From NCBI RefSeq assembly GCF_009708005.2, contig NZ_CP052757.1, positions 2,294,001 to 2,358,000 on the forward strand: 64,000 nt of DNA. Direction: 5' to 3'. Both the position numbers and the translations under genes were made by a program. Below the pieces are notes generated by a model. The model ran no database searches. It was not told the origin of the DNA and was given only the letters and a program-made list of their open reading frames with translations. Source of the DNA: Cellulosimicrobium protaetiae (GTDB lineage Bacteria; Actinomycetota; Actinomycetes; Actinomycetales; Cellulomonadaceae). This document shows positions 31,892 to 42,445 of this stretch, piece by piece. Position 1 is the first letter of the stretch, and the number at the start of each line of letters is the position of its first letter.

Positions 31892-33490
31892 GTGATCTTC
31901 CGGACCGCCGCGACCACCGCCGCCCTCGCGATCGTCCTCGCGGTCGTCGGCGCGGTCACGGGACCGCAGTGGGACCCGGTGCCCGTGACCGAGCACCTGC
32001 GGCCCGCGACTCCCGACACGACGATCGGCGGGCAGCCCCCCGGCGGGGCCGACCCGGTCGGGACGTACGCCGTGCGCGAGACGGACGTGACGATCCGGCT
32101 CGACGGCGCGACGGTCGGCGGCATCCTGCGCGAGCCCGTCGACGCCGGGGACGACCTCCCGGGCGTCGTGTTCGTGCACGGCGCGGGTACCGGGCTGGCG
32201 ACCGAGGCGTTCGTCGACGTCGCAGCCGACCTCGCGAGCGCGGGCGTCGTCACGCTGGTCCCCGACAAGCGCCTCGACACGTACACGACACGGCACCGCG
32301 ACTACGAGGCCATGGCGCGCGACTACGCGCACTCGGTCGACCTGCTGCGCGCCCGGCCGGGCGTCGACCCCGACCAGGTCGGGCTGTACGGGGAGTCGGA
32401 GGGCACGTGGATCGTGCCCGTGATGGCGGTCGACGACCCGACGATCGCGTTCTCGGTGCTCGTGTCCGCACCGGTCGTGCCGCCACGCCAGCAGGCCGCG
32501 TTCGCGGTCGACAGCTACCTGCGCAACACCGACGTCCCGCACGGGGTGTTCCGCGCGATCCCGCGCGCCGTCGGCATGGCGATCCCCGGGGGCGGGTTCG
32601 AGTACGCCGACTTCGACGTCGAGCCGTTCCTCGAGCGGCTCACCCAGCCCGTCCTCGTCGTCTACGGCACCGCGGACCCGTCGATGCCCGTCGAGCAGGG
32701 GGCGCGGCAGGTCCTCGACGCGACGGGCCCGTCCTCCTCGTCCGGCGGTGCCGACGTGACCGTCCGGTTCTACGAGGGGGCGAACCACGGGATCAAGATC
32801 GACGACGTGCTCGTCCCCGACTTCCCGCGCGACCTCGGCGCGTGGATCACCTCCCTGCCGGCCAGCGCGTCCGCGCTGCCGCAGGTCGCGGGCGCCCAGC
32901 CGAACCAGCAGTACCTCGCCGGACCGGTCCCGACCCCGCGGTGGCTCGGCAACGGCGACCTCCTCGTCGCGATCGTGCTCGGCGCCGTGGGTCTGCTCGT
33001 GGTCGGTCCGCTCGTCGCGCTCGCCGGGGGTCTCGTGCGGCGCCTGCGCCGTGTCGCCGGGCGACCGAGCGCCCCTGCCGGGCTCGCGCCGGGCTTCCGC
33101 GTCCCCCTCGCCGGCCTCGGTGCCGGGGCGCTCGGCACGACGGTGGCCCTCGTGGTCTACCTCGTCGGCGTCGCCCGGCTCGCGCTGGACTACGAGAAGG
33201 ACGCCTGGGTCGTGCAGGGCGGATGGATCGGCGTCCGGCTCGTCGGGCTCGCGACGCTCGTCGCGGCGGCCCTCCTCATCAACCGCTCCGCCGAGGTCCG
33301 GGCGGCGCGACGCGCCGCGGCGGACGTCGCCGACGCTCCCGCGGCGGGTGCCGTCGAGGAGGGCCGGGCCGGTGTGCCGAGGGTCGCGCGCGGCGTGACG
33401 ACGCGCGTCATGCTGTGGTGCGTCGTCGCGGGCTCCGCGACCCTGCTCGTGATCCTCGCGTACTGGGGCGTCTACCAGCTCGGCATCTGA
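31892..33490 (+). CDS. alpha/beta hydrolase with C-terminal membrane helices
   Basis: A 532-residue protein of unknown substrate. An N-terminal signal-anchor-like helix (FRTAATTAALAIVLAVVGAV) precedes an extracytoplasmic alpha/beta hydrolase domain. The nucleophile elbow is GLYGESEGTW (Ser near residue 169), with an acid candidate in VYGTADPSMPV and the His in EGANHGIKI. From about residue 350 there are four membrane helices. The combination of an exported hydrolase with a multi-helix tail is unusual. A leaderless promoter supports GTG 31892. Confidence 0.85.
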   Translation: MIFRTAATTAALAIVLAVVGAVTGPQWDPVPVTEHLRPATPDTTIGGQPPGGADPVGTYAVRETDVTIRLDGATVGGILREPVDAGDDLPGVVFVHGAGTGLATEAFVDVAADLASAGVVTLVPDKRLDTYTTRHRDYEAMARDYAHSVDLLRARPGVDPDQVGLYGESEGTWIVPVMAVDDPTIAFSVLVSAPVVPPRQQAAFAVDSYLRNTDVPHGVFRAIPRAVGMAIPGGGFEYADFDVEPFLERLTQPVLVVYGTADPSMPVEQGARQVLDATGPSSSSGGADVTVRFYEGANHGIKIDDVLVPDFPRDLGAWITSLPASASALPQVAGAQPNQQYLAGPVPTPRWLGNGDLLVAIVLGAVGLLVVGPLVALAGGLVRRLRRVAGRPSAPAGLAPGFRVPLAGLGAGALGTTVALVVYLVGVARLALDYEKDAWVVQGGWIGVRLVGLATLVAAALLINRSAEVRAARRAAADVADAPAAGAVEEGRAGVPRVARGVTTRVMLWCVVAGSATLLVILAYWGVYQLGI

Positions 33491-33522
33491 CGCCTCGCGC
33501 GGCACGACGGTCGTCGCGTGCG

Positions 33523-33528
33523 TATCGT
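33523..33528 (+). promoter_or_regulatory. -10 box, leaderless start of propeller gene
   Basis: TATCGT, 6 bases, then GTG 33535. Confidence 0.5.
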
Positions 33529-33534
33529 GGACGG

Positions 33535-35094
33535 GTGAGGCGTCGTCGGCTCGCGCAGGACCGGGCGGCTCGTGCACGGCAGGTCGCCCACGAGCCGGCA
33601 CCGGGCGGTGCCAGAGGGTCGTCGCACGTCGTGAGCTTCGAGCTCCTGCCTCCCGAGCTGCGCACGGACGAGCGCTTCGACGCCGTGTTCGACGGCGATC
33701 GTGGCCCGGGCACTCCCGATCCCTCCGTGAAGACCCCCCGCTCCCCGGACGCCCACCGCGCGCAGCACGGTGCGGCCGACCGGGCCGACCGTGACGGCCG
33801 TGACGACGCCCACCCGGACGTCGCGTCGGACGGCGACGGCCCGTCGCGGCGCGCGTGGTACGCGCACCCCGTCCCCTGGGTCGCCGTGGCCGTGGCCGTG
33901 GCGTTCGCCGGGTCGGTCGCGTTCACCGCGTCGATGGAGGACGCCCGGCCGGTCGACGTCACGGCGCTCTCCGGGGGGATCCGCCCGCTGGAGGCGCCGC
34001 CCGCGCCGCGCTGGTCGGTGCCGGTCGCGCCGGGGACGGAGGTCGTGCCGGCGGTCGGCGCGGTCGTCACGGTCGCGGACGAGCTCACCGCGTACGCGGT
34101 CGAGGACGGGTCGGTCCTCTGGCGGTCGGACCCGCTCGGGGAGCGCGTCACCTGCCTGCCCGGTCCGGGGCGGCCGGCGCGCGAGGTGGTCGTGTGCGCC
34201 ACCTCGACGGGGTGGCGCGAGCAGGCCGCCCGCCTGACCGTGGTGCGCTCGACGACGGGCGAGACCCTCGGTGAGCGGACGGTCGCGACCGCCGGACGGC
34301 TGTCGGTCGCGCCGATCGGTGCCACCGACGTCGTCCGTGCGTGGTGGCGAGCGGGAGAGGTCGTTCTCGTGCGGGAGGACGCCGTGACGGGAGAGGTGCG
34401 CTGGGAGCGGACGCTCCCCCACGACGGGCTCCGGAGCGGGGGAGACGTCGTGCTCGACGTCCGGCGCGGCGTCGTCGACGTCCTGGCGCCCGGCGTCGCG
34501 GCCGCGGTCACGGAGGACGGGCACTCGTTGGTCGAGGACGACGTGTGGACCATCGTGCGGCTCCAGGACGGGCGCTACGTGGGGAACGAGTACGGGCGGG
34601 GGACCGCGACGGTCTTCACGGCGGAGGGCGACCCCGCGTTCCGGATCACGGGCCGGGTGCTCGAGGCCCCCCTCTCGGACGGGTCGGCCCCCGGGGTCCT
34701 CGTCACGAACTCGCTCGGGAGCGTCGTCGGCGTCGACGCGGCGACGGGCTCCGAGCTCTGGTCCCTGCCCGGCACGGGCCTGCGAGCGGTCGCCCGCGTG
34801 GACGGCCGGATCGTCGTCCAGACGGACTCGTCCTACCGCAGCGTCGACGTCCGCACGGGCGAGGAGGCGTGGACCCTCGACCTCGAGGACGGCGGACCGT
34901 GGCCGGTCCTCACCGACGGGGAGTCGCTCTTCGTGACGGAGCGCCGCCGGGACGGCACGGGACTCGTGTCGTTCGCCCTCGCCGACGGGACCGTGGACTG
35001 GCGCTGGACCCTGCCCGACGACACCTACGACGTCGTCGCGGTCGAGGGCCGACTCTTCCTGCTCGGCGTCGACCGGCTGACCGCCGTCTCCTGA
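33535..35094 (+). CDS. membrane-anchored PQQ-like beta-propeller protein
   Basis: A 519-residue protein. About 120 mostly charged cytoplasmic residues are followed by one membrane helix (VPWVAVAVAVAFAGSVAFTA) and an extracellular domain of PQQ-like blades: AVGAVVTVADELTAYAVEDGSVLWRSD, VVGVDAATGSELWSLPG, SVDVRTGEEAWTLDL and FALADGTVDWRW. Such propellers act as scaffolds or sensors in the envelope; no quinone enzyme residues are evident. GTG 33535 is chosen from the leaderless promoter; GTG 33631 is an alternative. Function unknown. Confidence 0.85.
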   Translation: MRRRRLAQDRAARARQVAHEPAPGGARGSSHVVSFELLPPELRTDERFDAVFDGDRGPGTPDPSVKTPRSPDAHRAQHGAADRADRDGRDDAHPDVASDGDGPSRRAWYAHPVPWVAVAVAVAFAGSVAFTASMEDARPVDVTALSGGIRPLEAPPAPRWSVPVAPGTEVVPAVGAVVTVADELTAYAVEDGSVLWRSDPLGERVTCLPGPGRPAREVVVCATSTGWREQAARLTVVRSTTGETLGERTVATAGRLSVAPIGATDVVRAWWRAGEVVLVREDAVTGEVRWERTLPHDGLRSGGDVVLDVRRGVVDVLAPGVAAAVTEDGHSLVEDDVWTIVRLQDGRYVGNEYGRGTATVFTAEGDPAFRITGRVLEAPLSDGSAPGVLVTNSLGSVVGVDAATGSELWSLPGTGLRAVARVDGRIVVQTDSSYRSVDVRTGEEAWTLDLEDGGPWPVLTDGESLFVTERRRDGTGLVSFALADGTVDWRWTLPDDTYDVVAVEGRLFLLGVDRLTAVS

Positions 35095-35225
35095 GCCCTC
35101 GTCGGATCCGGGTCCGCGCCGCGTGGGCGCTTGAAGACGGACGTGATGAACCGGTAGAAACGGTCGGGGCCCGTCGGCCCGGCGTGCGTGCGTCCGGCAC
35201 CGCGCGACAGCGTAGGGAGTGCACG

Positions 35226-37265
35226 ATGACCAACCAGACAGAGCCGGCCGAGGACCCGCAGCCCGGTGCTGCGGGCGCCGGGCCGACCACGGCGCCCGAG
35301 GGCGTCGCGGTGGGTGACGGTGAGTCCACGGCCGAGCGCGCACCCGCGGGCGAGGAGGCGGAGAAGGCGACCACGGGGGCGGACGAGGCGCCGGCCGGAC
35401 CGCGCGCCGTCTCGCCCTTCGCCGGGATCCCCGTGAGCGACTACGTGCGCGACGGCGTCGCCGCGCTCCTGCTGCTCGTGTCCCTCGCGCTGCCGTGGGA
35501 CGTCGCGAGCCGCGCGTCCGACAAGATCGAGGTCGTCCTGCTGACGATCCTCTCGCTGCTCACCCTCGCGCTGCCGTACCTCGCCCGCACCGGGGTGCTG
35601 CCCGCGACCTGGACCGTGCACACGACGCGCAGGGTCCGCCTGCTCGCCAACGCCCCGTACGTCCTGCTCGTCGGCGTGTACCTCGTCGTCGACGTCGTCG
35701 GGGGTGGGGACTTCAGCGACGGGTGGGGCGGCGTCGGGTCCGCCGCCGCGCTCGGCCTCGCCGGCGCGCTCCTCGCGGCGCAGCCGCGCGAGAGCGAGCT
35801 CGGGCCCGACGACCAGGACCGTGCGGTCACGAACCGCTGGCTCCAGGTGCTCCTCGCCGCGGCGGCCGTCCTCGCGGCGACCGTGCTGCTCACGGTCATC
35901 CTCACCGTCACGGGGACCCGCCTCGGCGGGGCGCTCTTCGTCCTGCTCGTGCTCGTCTCCGCGCTGTTCGTGCTCGCGCTCGTCGGGCTGCCGACGTACG
36001 GGACGTGGCGCAGGTCCGAGGCGTCGCGCCTCACGCTCGTCGGGCTGGGTGTGATCCTCGCGGTCGCGTTCGTGCTCGGCTCGGGCAACAACGGGCTCGT
36101 CACGATCGAGAGCACGCACGGCGGCCGCTTCGGCCTCGTGCTCGTCCCGGCGCTCGCGGCGATCGCCTCCGCGCCGGCCGTGCACCGGGCGATGACCGTG
36201 GCCGACCCGGTGACGACCTGGGTGCGCGTCGCGGTGAACGCCCTCGACCTCGCGCTCGTCGTCGCGGGGTACGTCGCCGTGAGCGCGGTGCTCACGCTGG
36301 CCGACGGCGCGCGGGGCGTGCCCGTCGTCCTCGCCGTCGTGGTGGGGGTGCTCGCGGCGGCGGTCGCGTTCGTCGCGCGCCGTTCGCTGTCGCGCGACGC
36401 CGCGACGGGTCGCCCGCTCGCGCTGGGCGGTGCCGGCGTCGTGGCCCTGCTCGGGATCGTCCTGCTCGTCGTGACGTCCAACCGGGTCGTGCTCGGTGGC
36501 GGCGTCGAGCACGTGCTCCTCGCGTTCGGGCTCCCGCTGCTCGTCGTCGGTGCGCTGACCGTCCCGCGCGAGGTGCGTGCCTACTTCGCGGAGCACCGTC
36601 CCGTCCCGGCGGCGGCCGCCGGCGACTCGGCCCGCGCGTACGTGTGGGAGCCGCCGGCGCCCAAGCCTGCGCGCCCGGCACCGGTCGCGCCCGTGGCGCA
36701 GGCCCCCGGCGGCGAGGGGCCCGCGGCCGCGTACCCGACGACCGCGCACACCGGCCCGGTCGCCGGCCAGGACCGGTGGGCACCCGCGGGCGGGGGCGCG
36801 ACCGAGGTCATGCCGGTCCAGCAGGTCGAGCCCGAGCGCAGCGGGTACGCGGCCCGGCCCGGGCTCGACCCCGACCAGGGTCCCGCGACGGCCGTCCTCC
36901 CGGCCTACCAGGAGGGGCAGCCGGGCACCGGTCCGCAGCCGACGACGTCGTACGACCCGAGGCAGCCCCAGCAGGGCTACGGTCAGCAGGGCTACGGCCA
37001 GCAGGGCTACGGCGCCGGCCACGGGCAGCAGCCCGCGGCGCAGCCGCAGCAGTCGTACGCGCCGCCGGCGCAGCCCGCGGGCTTCACCGCGGCCCAGGCG
37101 CTCGACCCGGGCACGCCGCTCGAGGTCCTCGCGCAGATCGTCCAGGACGCCCCGCACCTGCGCCCGCAGGTCGCCGCGAACCCGTCGACCTACCCCGCGC
37201 TGCTCGAGTGGCTCGGCAACCTCGGCGACCCCGCGGTCGACGCCGCGCTGCGCTCGCGCCGCTGA
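35226..37265 (+). CDS. multi-pass membrane protein with variant leucine-rich-repeat C-terminus
   Basis: A 679-residue protein. A disordered Glu/Ala-rich N-terminus (1-60) precedes about ten to eleven membrane helices (65-460) that resemble DUF7937-type membrane proteins. A long Pro/Gln/Gly-rich stretch (about 470-620) follows, and a small C-terminal helical domain (FTAAQALDPGTPLEVLAQIVQDAPHLRPQVAANPSTYPALLEWLGNLG) resembles the variant leucine-rich repeat found at the ends of several actinobacterial membrane proteins. Function unknown. Upstream GGGAG lies 8 bases from ATG 35226. Confidence 0.83.
   Translation: MTNQTEPAEDPQPGAAGAGPTTAPEGVAVGDGESTAERAPAGEEAEKATTGADEAPAGPRAVSPFAGIPVSDYVRDGVAALLLLVSLALPWDVASRASDKIEVVLLTILSLLTLALPYLARTGVLPATWTVHTTRRVRLLANAPYVLLVGVYLVVDVVGGGDFSDGWGGVGSAAALGLAGALLAAQPRESELGPDDQDRAVTNRWLQVLLAAAAVLAATVLLTVILTVTGTRLGGALFVLLVLVSALFVLALVGLPTYGTWRRSEASRLTLVGLGVILAVAFVLGSGNNGLVTIESTHGGRFGLVLVPALAAIASAPAVHRAMTVADPVTTWVRVAVNALDLALVVAGYVAVSAVLTLADGARGVPVVLAVVVGVLAAAVAFVARRSLSRDAATGRPLALGGAGVVALLGIVLLVVTSNRVVLGGGVEHVLLAFGLPLLVVGALTVPREVRAYFAEHRPVPAAAAGDSARAYVWEPPAPKPARPAPVAPVAQAPGGEGPAAAYPTTAHTGPVAGQDRWAPAGGGATEVMPVQQVEPERSGYAARPGLDPDQGPATAVLPAYQEGQPGTGPQPTTSYDPRQPQQGYGQQGYGQQGYGAGHGQQPAAQPQQSYAPPAQPAGFTAAQALDPGTPLEVLAQIVQDAPHLRPQVAANPSTYPALLEWLGNLGDPAVDAALRSRR
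36969..37013 (+). repeat. 15-base in-frame tandem repeat
   Basis: Three copies of CAGCAGGGCTACGGY (36969-36983, 36984-36998, 36999-37013) encode QQGYG units in the disordered region of the membrane protein. Confidence 0.85.
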
Positions 37266-37270
37266 CCACC

Positions 37271-37316
37271 CGACGACGCCCGGCCGCCTCCCCGCGGAGG
37301 CGGCCGGGCGTCGTCG
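37271..37316 (+). terminator. strong hairpin terminator
   Basis: Perfect 21-base arms (37271-37291 and 37296-37316) with a CCGC loop, 5 bases after the preceding stop codon. A second hairpin with 11-base arms follows (37338-37348 with 37357-37367). No T-tract. Confidence 0.9.
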
Positions 37317-37422
37317 TGCCACCAGCGAGGAGGACGTGCGCCGCGGAGCCCCGGGCCTCCGCGGCGCGCGGACGCGACGTGCCCGAGGAGCGGACGTCCG
37401 CAGGGCACGGATCGCGGAGGAG

Positions 37423-37428
37423 TACAGT
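37423..37428 (+). promoter_or_regulatory. -10 box of the leucine leader/leuA transcript
   Basis: TACAGT, 7 bases, then GTG 37436 of the leader peptide, which would make the leader itself leaderless. No good -35 box is seen. Confidence 0.5.
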
Positions 37429-37435
37429 GGGCGTC

Positions 37436-37486
37436 GTGCACCTGATGCGGCAGCTCCTCCTTCGTTGCCGCGGCGAGGCTCTCTAG
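37436..37486 (+). CDS. leuL: leucine leader peptide
   Basis: A 16-residue open frame, MHLMRQLLLRCRGEAL, with three consecutive leucine codons (CTC CTC CTT) and two more, ending at TAG 68 bases before leuA. An internal ATG at 37445 would give 13 residues. Leucine-rich leader peptides before leuA are known in actinobacteria such as Corynebacterium and Streptomyces. Its stop codon lies in the loop of one of two mutually exclusive hairpins, as expected for ribosome-mediated attenuation. Confidence 0.8.
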   Translation: MHLMRQLLLRCRGEAL

Positions 37487-37503
37487 CCGGTCCCTCGTCG
37501 CGG
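37447..37503 (+). promoter_or_regulatory. leuA attenuator: competing hairpins
   Basis: Hairpin 1: GCGGCA (37447-37452) pairs with TGCCGC (37466-37471), with the leucine codons in its loop. Hairpin 2: CCGCGGCGAGG (37468-37478) pairs with CCTCGTCGCGG (37493-37503), ten Watson-Crick pairs and one G-T. They share bases 37468-37471 and cannot both form. A ribosome stalled on the leucine codons would block hairpin 1 and favour hairpin 2. A further short hairpin (37509-37513 with 37523-37527) lies before the leuA ribosome-binding site. Whether control is transcriptional or translational is unclear because no T-tract is seen. Confidence 0.65.
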
Positions 37504-37523
37504 TGGTCGGTGTGCCCGGCTGA

Positions 37524-39332
<1,809 letters not shown>

Positions 39333-39342
39333 GTCGTGCCGG

Positions 39343-39372
39343 AGCCCCCGCCCGACCCGTCGGGCGGGGGCT
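39343..39372 (+). terminator. leuA terminator hairpin
   Basis: AGCCCCCGCCCGA (39343-39355) pairs perfectly with 39360-39372 around a CCCG loop, 10 bases after the leuA stop. Confidence 0.85.
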
Positions 39373-39417
39373 TCGCCCTGCGCGGTCCGGGTAGCACGAA
39401 GCGTGGGTGGGATGACG

Positions 39418-39423
39418 GACAAT
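39418..39423 (+). promoter_or_regulatory. -10 box, leaderless start of recO
   Basis: GACAAT in GGACAATGG, 6 bases before GTG 39430; the same motif precedes lepA and dusB. Confidence 0.5.
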
Positions 39424-39429
39424 GGGGGC

Positions 39430-40245
39430 GTGGTGCTGTACCGAGACGACGCGATCGTGCTGCGCGCCCAGAAGCTGGGCGAGGCGGACCGTATCGTCAC
39501 CCTCCTCACGCGCGAGCACGGCAAGGTGCGCGCCGTGGGCAAGGGCGTGCGGCGCACGTCGTCCCGGTTCGGGGCGCGGCTGGAGCCGTTCATGGTCGTG
39601 GACGTGCAGCTGTACGTGGGCCGGTCGCTGGACACGGTGACGCAGGCGGAGACGATCGGGCCGTACGCGCGCCGGATCTGTCAGGACTACGGCCTGTACA
39701 CCACGGGCACGGCGATGCTGGAGACGGCGGAGCGGCTCGTCGCCGACGAGCGGGAGCCGGCGGTGCAGCAGTACTGGCTGCTCGCGGGTGCGCTCCGGGC
39801 GCTGTCCGAGCAGTCGCACGCGCCCGGGCTGGTGCTCGACTCCTACCTGCTGCGCGCGCTGGCCGTCGCCGGCTGGGCGCCGTCGTTCCTCGACTGCGCC
39901 CGCTGCGGCGAGCCGGGACCGCACCACGCGTTCGCCGTCGCGCAAGGGGGTGCGGTGTGCTCGCGCTGCCGCCCGCCGGGGTCGACGTCGCCCGCGCCCG
40001 AGACCTTCACCCTCCTCGCCGCGCTGCTCGCGGGGGAGTGGGGCACCGCCGACGCGTCGGACGTGCGGCACCGCAAGGAAGCGAGCGGCCTCGTGGCCGC
40101 GTACAGCCAATACCACCTGGAGAGAACGTTGCGATCACTGCGCATGGTCGAGCGGGACGCGCCCGCACGAACCGCCGGGCCGGCCACCGGTCCAGACGAG
40201 GCCGTTCCCGACCTCGCGCGCCGGGCCACCGGGGCGGACGCCTGA
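39430..40245 (+). CDS. recO: DNA repair protein RecO
   Basis: A 271-residue recombination mediator that loads RecA with RecR. The N-terminal OB fold has [40 protein letters not shown] and [24 protein letters not shown] zinc-binding cluster is in the C-terminal part ([11 protein letters not shown], then [11 protein letters not shown]). GTG 39430 fits the leaderless promoter and the usual N-terminus; in-frame ATG 39412 and GTG 39403 are alternatives. The uppS ATG overlaps its stop by one base (TGATG). Confidence 0.94.
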   Translation: MVLYRDDAIVLRAQKLGEADRIVTLLTREHGKVRAVGKGVRRTSSRFGARLEPFMVVDVQLYVGRSLDTVTQAETIGPYARRICQDYGLYTTGTAMLETAERLVADEREPAVQQYWLLAGALRALSEQSHAPGLVLDSYLLRALAVAGWAPSFLDCARCGEPGPHHAFAVAQGGAVCSRCRPPGSTSPAPETFTLLAALLAGEWGTADASDVRHRKEASGLVAAYSQYHLERTLRSLRMVERDAPARTAGPATGPDEAVPDLARRATGADA

Positions 40246-41042
40246 TGGCGAGGCGCGCCTACGCGGCGCCGTTCCCGCACCCGAGCGGCGCGCGGCCGCC
40301 GGCGATCCCCGCGCAGTTCGTCCCGAAGCACGTGGCCGTGGTGATGGACGGGAACGGGCGCTGGGCGAACGCCCGGGGGCTCCCGCGGACGGCGGGCCAC
40401 CAGGCCGGAGAGGCGGCGCTGCTGGACGTCGTCGCCGGGGCCATCGAGATCGGCGTGAAGCACGTGTCGGCGTACGCGTTCTCGACCGAGAACTGGAAGC
40501 GCTCACCGGAGGAGGTGCGGTTCCTCATGGGGTTCAACCGCGACGTCATCCGGCGGCGTCGCGACGAGATGGACTCCTGGGGCGTGCGCATGCGCTGGGC
40601 CGGGCGCCGGCCGAAGCTGTGGACCTCCGTGATCAAGGAGCTCGAGGTCGCCGAGGAGCAGACGCGGGACAACGACCGCTGCACGTTGACGATGTGCGTC
40701 AACTACGGCGGCCGCGCGGAGGTCGCCGACGCCGCGGCCGCGATCGCGCGGGAGGTCAAGGCCGGTCGGCTCGACCCGGGGAAGGTCACCGAGCGCACGA
40801 TCCAGAAGTACCTCGACGAGCCCGACCTGCCGGACGTCGACCTGTTCCTGCGCAGCTCGGGTGAGCAGCGCACGTCCAACTTCATGATCTGGCAGGCGGC
40901 GTACGCGGAGCTCGTGTTCCTGCCCGAGCCGTGGCCCGACGTCGACCGGCGCCACCTCTGGCGTGCCGTGGAGGAGTACGCGCGCCGCGACCGCCGCTAC
41001 GGCGGGGCCGTGGACGCCGTGGACGCGGGCTCGCCGGCCTGA
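40245..41042 (+). CDS. uppS: isoprenyl transferase (undecaprenyl diphosphate synthase)
   Basis: A 265-residue cis-prenyltransferase that makes the polyprenyl carrier for cell-wall synthesis. Signature motifs: [27 protein letters not shown] (catalytic Asp near residue 31), [17 protein letters not shown], and the C-terminal [27 protein letters not shown] with the Arg/Ser/Arg substrate residues. The long N-terminal extension and the pairing with recO match actinobacterial Z-type or decaprenyl synthases; chain length is not predictable here. Confidence 0.95.
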   Translation: MARRAYAAPFPHPSGARPPAIPAQFVPKHVAVVMDGNGRWANARGLPRTAGHQAGEAALLDVVAGAIEIGVKHVSAYAFSTENWKRSPEEVRFLMGFNRDVIRRRRDEMDSWGVRMRWAGRRPKLWTSVIKELEVAEEQTRDNDRCTLTMCVNYGGRAEVADAAAAIAREVKAGRLDPGKVTERTIQKYLDEPDLPDVDLFLRSSGEQRTSNFMIWQAAYAELVFLPEPWPDVDRRHLWRAVEEYARRDRRYGGAVDAVDAGSPA

Positions 41043-41107
41043 CGACGGCCCGGGGCTCGCAAGGGCTCTCGGCTCGCACCCGGCCGCCCGTCCCCGGGCT
41101 CGGCCGG

Positions 41108-41785
41108 TCAGACGGCGAGCGCATCGAGCCGGGCGGCGAGCTCGACGGGCCTGCTCAGCGCGACGAGGTGCCCGCCGGGAAGGGTCTCGACGTCGGCGCC
41201 GAGCCGCTCACGCGCGACGGCGCGCTGGAAGGGCACGGGGAAGAGGCGGTCGTCGGAGCCCTGGAGCACGACGGTGGGCACCTGCGGCCAGGCGGTCGCC
41301 GGCCACGGCTCGGCGAAGGACCGCTCGGACGGCTCGCGGTCGCTCCGCCGCACGACGGCGGCGACGGCCTCGGGCACGTCGTGGAGGAAGTCGTCCACGG
41401 GGTCGAACGGCCCGAGCCCCGTCGCGGCGCGCCGCGCGGCGTGGTCGGTGGCACGCCACCAGTCGGCACCGCTCTCGCCCGGCGCGGGGATCATCGGGTT
41501 GAGCAGCACGAGCAGGCGCACCGTCTCGCGCTCGCACACGAGCGGGCCGACGTACGCGCCCATGGACTGGGCCACGACGACGAGGTCGCCCCGCGCGGCC
41601 GGGGCCGCCGCCCGGTGCAGCGCCGCGACCGCGACGTCGGTGAGGTCGGCCCAGCCGTAGCCCTCGTCGTGCTGGGGCAGGTCGACAGGGACGGGGAGGT
41701 GGCCGAGCCGGGCGAGCTCCGGTGCGAGCGCGTCCCAGTACGCGGGGTCGCCGCCGGCGCCGGGAAGCAAGAGGAAGGTCGTCAT
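41108..41785 (-). CDS. alpha/beta hydrolase, esterase-like
   Basis: A 225-residue cytoplasmic hydrolase of the salicylate-esterase/hydroxynitrile-lyase-like group. It starts MTTFLLLPGAGGDPAYW (oxyanion region). The nucleophile elbow is VVVAQSMGAYVG (Ser near residue 74), the acid is in LQGSDDRLFPV and the His in LPGGHLVALSRP, so the triad is complete. Substrate unknown. It begins 30 bases after the dedA stop on the same strand and may be the last gene of the zinc operon transcript. Confidence 0.88.
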   Translation of the reverse strand: MTTFLLLPGAGGDPAYWDALAPELARLGHLPVPVDLPQHDEGYGWADLTDVAVAALHRAAAPAARGDLVVVAQSMGAYVGPLVCERETVRLLVLLNPMIPAPGESGADWWRATDHAARRAATGLGPFDPVDDFLHDVPEAVAAVVRRSDREPSERSFAEPWPATAWPQVPTVVLQGSDDRLFPVPFQRAVARERLGADVETLPGGHLVALSRPVELAARLDALAV

Positions 41786-41815
41786 GCACGTTCGGACGGC
41801 CGGGCGCGCGTCATC

Positions 41816-42442
41816 TCATCGGTCGAGGCGTGGCGCGTCCTTCCCGTCCCGGACGCGTGCGTCGTCTCCGTCGGCTGCGAGGTCGTTCTCGTCGGGGGCG
41901 ACCGGCGAGCCAAGCGAGCCCGCCGATCCCGCCGAGACGGCGGGCCGTCGCGCGGCACGACGGCGCACCGCGACGACCACCGCGACGGCCACGGCGAGGA
42001 CGAGGGCGACGAGCGCCGCGACGCCCCCGGGCGACCCGGTCGCCGCGGCGAAGGCGGCGGTCCAGACGGCCCAGCCGACGGTCGCGTAGATCGTGGCGTG
42101 GATCGCGCACCCGAGCGCCATCGCGACGAGGTAGCGCCCGAACGGCATCCGCACGACGCCCGCGGCCGCGTTGACGACCGTCTTGGTCCCTGTCGCGAGG
42201 AAGGACGCGGGGACGGCGAGGACGCCCCACCGGCGGACGGTCTCGATCCCGCGCGCCGCGGAGCGCCCGGACAGCCAGGCGTGGACGCGTGCGACCCACG
42301 GCCTCACGGGCCGGGTGCGGTCGAGCGTCCACGTCGTGACGAGCCGCGCGATCCAGTACGTCGCCTGCGTGCGCACGAACGCGATCGCGAAGAAGAACGC
42401 GAAGAGTGCGGCGAACGGGGCGCCGTCGAGCGCGTCGGGCAC
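41816..42442 (-). CDS. DedA/VTT-domain membrane protein
   Basis: A 208-residue membrane protein with about four to five helices and a charged C-terminal tail. The segment VPASFLATGTKTVVNAAAGVVRMPFGRYLVAMALG (about 78-112) corresponds to the re-entrant-loop region of DedA/VTT proteins, some of which flip polyprenyl phosphate or phospholipid. The usual E/D of the first re-entrant loop is not evident. GTG 42442 begins 3 bases after the zur stop, so it is part of the same transcript. Confidence 0.75.
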   Translation of the reverse strand: MPDALDGAPFAALFAFFFAIAFVRTQATYWIARLVTTWTLDRTRPVRPWVARVHAWLSGRSAARGIETVRRWGVLAVPASFLATGTKTVVNAAAGVVRMPFGRYLVAMALGCAIHATIYATVGWAVWTAAFAAATGSPGGVAALVALVLAVAVAVVVAVRRRAARRPAVSAGSAGSLGSPVAPDENDLAADGDDARVRDGKDAPRLDR

Positions 42443-42445
42443 GGC

